Part shown: positions 59,598 to 64,000 of the stretch, one piece after another | Numbering within the stretch: the first letter of the stretch is position 1 | How the letters are laid out: each line of letters opens with the position of its first letter | Assembly: GCF_001423125.1 (NCBI RefSeq) | Contig: NZ_LMNW01000033.1 | Span: forward strand, 62,001-126,000 | Direction of reading: 5' to 3' | Origin: Duganella sp. Leaf126 | GTDB taxonomy: Bacteria; Pseudomonadota; Gammaproteobacteria; Burkholderiales; Burkholderiaceae_D | DNA length: 64,000 nucleotides | Notes under the pieces: model-generated | Seen by the model: the letters and a program-made list of their open reading frames with translations, nothing else | Database searches by the model: none | Told to the model about the DNA's origin: nothing | Made by a program: the position numbers and the translations under genes

Positions 59598-60356
59598 TCA
59601 GGGCGCCAGCCCATAGCCGGTGCTGTGGCCGAGGCTGACAAACGACAGCCGCCCATCGAGCACCAGGGCCAGCGCCGGTGTGGCTGCCGCGTCCAGGTCA
59701 CGCAACGGCACCAGGGCGCAACCGCTGTCGCGGCTGGCATAGCGCCGGTCGCCGAGCCCGACGGTGCCGGCGCCGTCGAAACAGACCTTCAGCAGGTCCG
59801 GACTGTCGTATTTTTCGGTCCGCAATCCCAGCGCGTACCACGGAATATTGGCCTGGGTCGCGTGCAGCTCGCGCAGCGCTGCGCGCACGGCCGCCACGTC
59901 CAGGCGCGGCCAGACGTCCGGCGGTATCGACCAGGCGACCGCCAGGAAATGGGCCTTGGTCCGGGCATTGAACAGGATGCTGGCAGTCTCGCCCTCGGGC
60001 AGCGGCAGGTTCGGCAGCACGAAGTAGCCGCCGCGCAGCGACGCCACCGGGTGGTCGCTGCTGTCGCTGACGACCGCCACCGCCCAGTCCGCGGGTTCGT
60101 AGCCGTCCTGCTGGTCGGCGGTGAGGTCGGTGAACGACAGCCGCAGAAAGGGCTGGACATGGGCGTGGTCGGGCGGCATGTAGCCGAGCAGCTTGCGCTG
60201 CAGTGCGTAATAGGCGCCATAGTCGAGCGTGCCGGCATTCCTGAGCGCCGTGATCTGCACCGGCGGCGTGGCGACCGCGTCATCGGCGCGCGCGCTGACC
60301 GCGACCGATGCCCAGGCCAGCCATGCGCCCAGCAGCAGTGGCTTGATGGCGCTCAT
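59598..60356 (-). CDS. Exported protein of unknown family in the M50-aminotransferase operon
   Basis: 252-aa protein with a signal peptide (about 1-24, ending SARA-D). The mature part has no recognised domain; features are DYGAYYALQRKLLGYMPP, ADWAVAVVSDSSDHPVASLR, an EGETASILFNARTKAHFL strand and two cysteines (CFDGAG, DSGCALVP) that could form a disulfide. ATG at 60356 overlaps the SDR stop as ATGA. As last gene of the operon it may be a periplasmic partner or substrate-handling factor of the pathway. Confidence 0.7.
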   Translation of the reverse strand: MSAIKPLLLGAWLAWASVAVSARADDAVATPPVQITALRNAGTLDYGAYYALQRKLLGYMPPDHAHVQPFLRLSFTDLTADQQDGYEPADWAVAVVSDSSDHPVASLRGGYFVLPNLPLPEGETASILFNARTKAHFLAVAWSIPPDVWPRLDVAAVRAALRELHATQANIPWYALGLRTEKYDSPDLLKVCFDGAGTVGLGDRRYASRDSGCALVPLRDLDAAATPALALVLDGRLSFVSLGHSTGYGLAP

Positions 60357-61117
60357 CGGGCAGTCCAGCCGCCGTCGATCATCAGGTTGTGCCCGGTCAC
60401 CATGCGCGCGGCAGGCGAAGCCAGATAGACCACGGCATCGGCCACGTCTTCGGGCGTGGCTGCGGCGCCCAGCGGGATGCCGTTGGCGATCTCGTCGGCG
60501 AACGGCGCCTGCGCCAGCAGGGAACGGTTGTACTCGGTCACGACGAAGGTGGGACTGACCGCGTTGACGCGGATGCCCAGCGGCGCCCACTCGACGGCCA
60601 GGGCACGGGTCAGATTGATCAGCCCGCCCTTGCTGGCGCAGTAAGGCGCCCGGTTGATGTTGCCGACCACGCCGTGTTGCGAGGCGATATTGACGATGGT
60701 GCCACCACCGTGTTCCCTCATTTCCAGCGCCGCTGCCTGGGCGCAGAAAAACGCGCCTTTCAGATTGATCGCCATGACGTCGTCATACTCTTCCTCCTCC
60801 AGCTCCAGCGCGCTCTTGAGCAACTGCGCGCCAGCGTTGTTGACCAGGATGTCGAGCCGTCCGAATTGCCGGCACACCAGGCCGACCGCTGACGCGATCG
60901 TCATCGTCGAACGTACGTCGAGCGTCAGGTCCATGGCGCGGTAACCGGCGCGCTGCAGGTCCGCCACCACTGCGCGTGCCGCGCCCGCTTTCGCTGCCAC
61001 TTCCGTGATGGCCACGGCCGCGCCCGCGCGGCACAGGGCCCACGCCGTGGCCCGGCCGATGCCGGCACCGCCGCCCGTGACCAGCGCCACCTTGCCGTCC
61101 AAGCCGAAGGAGCTCAT
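60353..61117 (-). CDS. SDR-family oxidoreductase
   Basis: 254-aa classical short-chain dehydrogenase. Cofactor motif TGGGAGIGRA near residues 14-23, NNAGAQ around 92-97, catalytic Ser in NIASQHG (about 143), Tyr-x-x-x-Lys in YCASKGG (about 156-160), and the usual INGGWT-type end (MIDGGWTA). Acidic residue in the beta-2 position (TEVA) suggests NAD rather than NADP. It overlaps both the Yip1 gene (ATGA) and the following gene (ATGA). In this setting it may oxidise or reduce an alcohol/ketone for the nearby aminotransferase; that is inference. Confidence 0.93.
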   Translation of the reverse strand: MSSFGLDGKVALVTGGGAGIGRATAWALCRAGAAVAITEVAAKAGAARAVVADLQRAGYRAMDLTLDVRSTMTIASAVGLVCRQFGRLDILVNNAGAQLLKSALELEEEEYDDVMAINLKGAFFCAQAAALEMREHGGGTIVNIASQHGVVGNINRAPYCASKGGLINLTRALAVEWAPLGIRVNAVSPTFVVTEYNRSLLAQAPFADEIANGIPLGAAATPEDVADAVVYLASPAARMVTGHNLMIDGGWTAR

Positions 61118-61755
61118 GCATGGGCTCCCATCATCTGCACCTTCAGCAGCACCAGCTGGAACAGGCCCCACAGCAGCGCGGCGGCGGCATAGGCGCCCAC
61201 GCGCCGGCTCTTGATGGTCCACGCGAAGCCGGCCACCACCAGGGCGTAGGTCCACAGGTCGAACAGGTCGATATAGCTCCATATCTGCAGCCAGCCTGGC
61301 GCCGTGTCCAGGTGCAGCAAGGCTGCAAACGACAGCGGATTGGACTTGCCGTCGCCGCCCAGCGTGATGCCCAGGATCGCGCGCAGGGCGCTGGCCAGCA
61401 GCACCGGTGCGCTGGCCAGCGCCGTCATGCTCAGCAACGGCCGGTACTTGATGTTGCCGGCCAGCGCAGCAGCCAGGAAAAAGATCGCGCTCATGAACAG
61501 GATCAGCAAGGTCGGCATCAGCGCCGACACGGCCAGCGCCGCACCGACCACGAACCACTTGTTTGGCGCCATGCCGGCCGGCAGCTGGCTCAGTGCCTGC
61601 TCGGTGCCGCTGGTAAACATCGGAATGTTGACCAGCGAAATGAGCAGCTGCAGCGCCAGCATGGTGGCCAGCAGCTTGCCGGTCTGGATGCGGTCGAGCT
61701 GGCGGAAGACGGCGGCGGGTGTGAGCAGGACGCGCGCCAGGGGAGAGATATGCAT
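61114..61755 (-). CDS. Yip1-domain membrane protein
   Basis: 213-aa integral membrane protein. A short cytoplasmic N-terminus (LARVLLTPAAVFRQLDRIQT, typical for Yip1 homologues) precedes about five hydrophobic helices: 30-47, 68-100, 108-130, 155-175 and 180-205. Bacterial Yip1 proteins have no settled function. ATG at 61755 lies 30 nt after the aminotransferase stop, with GGCACTC before it on the minus strand; its end overlaps the SDR start. Likely a membrane scaffold or transport factor of the operon. Confidence 0.85.
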   Translation of the reverse strand: MHISPLARVLLTPAAVFRQLDRIQTGKLLATMLALQLLISLVNIPMFTSGTEQALSQLPAGMAPNKWFVVGAALAVSALMPTLLILFMSAIFFLAAALAGNIKYRPLLSMTALASAPVLLASALRAILGITLGGDGKSNPLSFAALLHLDTAPGWLQIWSYIDLFDLWTYALVVAGFAWTIKSRRVGAYAAAALLWGLFQLVLLKVQMMGAHA

Positions 61756-61785
61756 GAGAGTGCCTCGTGTGAGTGCTGAAAAGAC

Positions 61786-63033
61786 CTAGAAGAGCCGACA
61801 CAGAACGGTATCGAGCAGATCGAGCATGTCGTCGATCTCATGCTCGCTGATGGTGAGCGCAGGGAACAGGCTGATGCCGCCGTCGAAGTGGTACACCAGC
61901 AAGCCATTTTCCTTGAGCTCGGCACGCACCTGCTGCGACTCGGCCGCCGTAAAGGGTTGCCCGCCGGCGTGGCGCAGGGCGATGCCGATCATCAGGCCCA
62001 GGCCCCGGACCTCGGCCACGCACGGATACGCCCGTCCGGCCAGCGCGGTGCGGATCACCTGCCCCTTGCGCAGCACGCCGGCCAGCACGTCGTGCTGATC
62101 GATAAACTGCTGGGTAGCCAGGGCGGCGCTGCAACCGAGCGGATTGCCATCCTGCGTCGAACCCATCGCCACGGCCGGCACGGCGCCCCGGAACACGGCC
62201 GCCAGCGGCGCCCCGAGCACCGTCGCGCCCAGCGGCAGGTAGCCGGCATTGAGCCCCTTGGACAAGGTCACGATATCGGGCTGCAGGCCCAGTGCCTGCG
62301 ACGCCAGGAAGGTGCCGCAGCGGCCCGCGCCGGTTGCCACCTCGTCGGCGATCAGCACCACGTCGTGCTGGCGGCACAGCTGCTGCACCGCTGCCCAGTA
62401 CGCCGCGCTGGGCACGATCACGCCTGCCGATCCGAGCACCGGTTCCACGATCATGGCTGCCAGCGCGGCGCCGTCGGCAGCAAGCAGTGCGGCCAGCGCA
62501 GCGAGCGATGCCGCTTCGTCGCGCGGGCCGGGGATGCGGCGAAACAGTGAAGGCGCCAGCTGTTCGGACGGTGCCAGTTCCGCTTGCAGCAAGCCGCCGG
62601 CCAGCGCTGCCAGCCAGCTGCCGCCATGGTAGCTGTCGTCGAAACTGACGATGGCGCGCTTGCCGGCACGGCCCGACCGTTCCTGGTAGAGACAGGCCAG
62701 GCGCAGGGCGGTCTCCACGGCGGAGGAGCCGGTGGTGGACAGATAGACGGCGCCGCCGGGCATCGCGCACCGGTCCAGCAAGGCCTCGGCCAGCTGTTCG
62801 GCGTAGTCGTGCGACGTGTCGAACAGGGTGGCGTAGCCGAGCTGCGACAAGGTGCGTGCGATCGCCCCGGTGACGGCGTCGTGGGCACCGCCCAGCGCCA
62901 TATTCCACAGGCCGCTGGCGCAATCGAGGTATTCGATGTTGCGGTCATCGGTGACCACCAGCCCGGCGCTGGCGCGCAGGCGCAGTGACGCCGGTGCGCC
63001 GGGTGCCGAAAACGGCCGCCATAACTTAGCCAT
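61786..63033 (-). CDS. Class III aminotransferase
   Basis: 415-aa PLP enzyme of the class III (ornithine/4-aminobutyrate/diaminopelargonate) type. Motifs: TGSSAVETALRLA near 105-117, SFDDSYHGGSW (about 138-148), ADEVATGAGRCG (about 230-241), and the Schiff-base lysine in TLSKGLNAG (about 259). Start ATG at 63033; its first 8 nt overlap the M50 protease gene. Class III enzymes transfer amino groups to terminal ketones or aldehydes. Its coupling to a peptide-type M50 protease points to modification of a peptide rather than to primary metabolism, by analogy with daptide aminotransferases. Confidence 0.92.
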   Translation of the reverse strand: MAKLWRPFSAPGAPASLRLRASAGLVVTDDRNIEYLDCASGLWNMALGGAHDAVTGAIARTLSQLGYATLFDTSHDYAEQLAEALLDRCAMPGGAVYLSTTGSSAVETALRLACLYQERSGRAGKRAIVSFDDSYHGGSWLAALAGGLLQAELAPSEQLAPSLFRRIPGPRDEAASLAALAALLAADGAALAAMIVEPVLGSAGVIVPSAAYWAAVQQLCRQHDVVLIADEVATGAGRCGTFLASQALGLQPDIVTLSKGLNAGYLPLGATVLGAPLAAVFRGAVPAVAMGSTQDGNPLGCSAALATQQFIDQHDVLAGVLRKGQVIRTALAGRAYPCVAEVRGLGLMIGIALRHAGGQPFTAAESQQVRAELKENGLLVYHFDGGISLFPALTISEHEIDDMLDLLDTVLCRLF

Positions 63034-64000
63034 GCAACACCCCCTTGCGCAACTGGTGAAGGTGGGCAGTGGCCTGGCGCACGCCGCGGTAAGCCAGCAG
63101 CACCACCGCCAGGGCAGCGAGCACGCTGGCACCCAGAGGCGAATACGGTGCCAGCCAGCGGTAGATGTTGAACAGGCCCATCAGCCAGAACGCGGGGACG
63201 GCAACCGTGGCGCCCAGGCCGAACCACGGCAGCCAGGCCGGCTCGTCCGCGGGCTTGGCGCTGGTCAGCGCACCGAGACCGACCAGCCGTGCCGCGCGGC
63301 GCCACGCGGCAGCCACCGCGCGCTGGTGCAGATTGGGCAGGCCGGACAGGTACACCGCGATCCAGTAGCCGTCCAGCTTGACGAAGGGGAACAGATTGAG
63401 CAGCGCTATCAGGCTGTTGATGATGGCCAGGGTCATCAACAGGTCCACGCCGCACGCGATCCAGGCGCTCAGGAGCAAACACGACAGCAGCAACTGGAAC
63501 ACCACGCCGGCCAGCGCCACCGCCACCTTGGCGCCGGTCGAAGGCAGGCGCCAGGTGGCGCTGACATCGCAATAGGCGATCGGCGCCAGGTACAGGAAGC
63601 TGATGCCGACCGCCTCCACCGCGCCACCGAAGTATTTGCAGACGACCGCGTGGCTCAGTTCATGACCGGCGACGATCAGCAGCATGATGACCAGCACCAG
63701 GACGGCCTGCACGTAATCGAGCTGGTACATATAGGCTTGCAGCGGTTTGTCCAGTGCGCGCGGCGCCAGCACGAACAGCAGCATCGGCAGCAGGCAGATG
63801 GCCAGGCAGGCGGCCCGCGCGGGCAGGCCGAACAGGCCGGCGATCAGGGGGCGGTGGCGGTCGAGGAAGGCATCCGGATTCCACAGCACCAGCTTGGCGT
63901 CGGTCACCGCCGCCAGCCGTTCCAGCAGCGGCTTGGGCGCCGCTGCCCGCACGGCGTCATGCAGCATGCCGTTGCTGGCAAACCAGTCGAGCAGCGTGCG
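63026..64000 (-). CDS. M50-type membrane zinc metalloprotease (5' end beyond window)
   Basis: Partial gene; the frame is open through 64000 with no stop or certain start. Visible: a segment reading RTLLDWFASNGML at the edge, like the end of PqqD-type winged helices fused to M50 peptidases; WNPDAFLDR; several membrane helices; HELSH (about 113 codons from the edge) as the zinc site; and NLFPFVKLDGYW, the second M50 motif with its Asp. The layout is that of YydH/SkfC-like and daptide-type intramembrane proteases that process ribosomal peptides, not of RseP. It is the first visible gene of the operon. Confidence 0.85.
   Translation of the reverse strand, partial: RTLLDWFASNGMLHDAVRAAAPKPLLERLAAVTDAKLVLWNPDAFLDRHRPLIAGLFGLPARAACLAICLLPMLLFVLAPRALDKPLQAYMYQLDYVQAVLVLVIMLLIVAGHELSHAVVCKYFGGAVEAVGISFLYLAPIAYCDVSATWRLPSTGAKVAVALAGVVFQLLLSCLLLSAWIACGVDLLMTLAIINSLIALLNLFPFVKLDGYWIAVYLSGLPNLHQRAVAAAWRRAARLVGLGALTSAKPADEPAWLPWFGLGATVAVPAFWLMGLFNIYRWLAPYSPLGASVLAALAVVLLAYRGVRQATAHLHQLRKGVLHG

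Overview
The window is high-GC DNA from a betaproteobacterium, most likely Oxalobacteraceae of the Massilia/Duganella group. The evidence is the housekeeping gene order (moeB-ctpA-envC-gpmA, rhodanese-grxC-secB-gpsA, degS-mscL-petABC-sspAB), near-complete coding density, ATGA/TGATG start-stop overlaps, and a full type II secretion (gsp) and Tad pilus repertoire. These assignments rest on protein motifs read by eye; no database search was run.

Layout. 1-4332: type II secretion operon read leftwards (gspG-H-I-J-K-L, gspL cut by the left edge). 4465-21469: mostly conserved core. It holds a secreted amidohydrolase, a MoeB/ThiF-type enzyme, a CtpA-type protease with an unusual repeat tail, EnvC, phosphoglycerate mutase, the SecB/GpsA block, a DegS-type protease, MscL, cytochrome bc1 (petABC) and SspA/SspB. 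21496-21571 is a tRNA-Thr(UGT). 21640-23115 is a lower-GC scar of an integrated element: the C-terminal stub of a tyrosine integrase collides with a truncated DarG-type macro-domain gene. That gene is the last member of a small operon with a nucleotidyltransferase/KfrB-like fusion and a 114-aa partner.

23415-27866 is a BlaI-type repressor, a BlaR1-type M56/class D beta-lactamase fusion and a TonB-dependent receptor in one overlapping operon, with a perfect palindrome inside its promoter. 27888-29847 holds an orphan solute-binding protein, a 68-aa exported peptide and a DUF2807 (GIN) protein. 29948-40510 is a leftward Tad/Flp pilus locus (flp, tadV, an AAA ATPase, cpaB, secretin, lipoprotein, cpaE/tadZ, tadA, tadB, tadC, LytR_C lipoprotein). 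It is flanked by a GGDEF cyclase and an HD-GYP phosphodiesterase facing each other, which suggests c-di-GMP control of surface attachment. 43283-51327: a LysR regulator, then a fused 2-oxoacid:ferredoxin oxidoreductase and the fused isobutyryl-CoA mutase IcmF.

51512-59585 is regulator-rich: MarR with an FAD monooxygenase, a LacI regulator, a metallo-beta-lactamase-fold hydrolase divergent from a TetR regulator, and an ABC transporter divergent from a PadR-DUF2812 pair. Several regulator/target pairs have palindromes in the gap between them. 59598-64000 is a tightly overlapped leftward operon cut by the right edge: a membrane zinc protease of the peptide-maturation M50 type, a class III aminotransferase, a Yip1 membrane protein, an SDR oxidoreductase and a secreted protein of unknown family. 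The pairing of an M50 protease with an aminotransferase recalls ribosomal-peptide (RiPP) maturation, particularly daptide-type clusters. It is the best candidate here for an undescribed system, but any precursor gene would lie outside the window.
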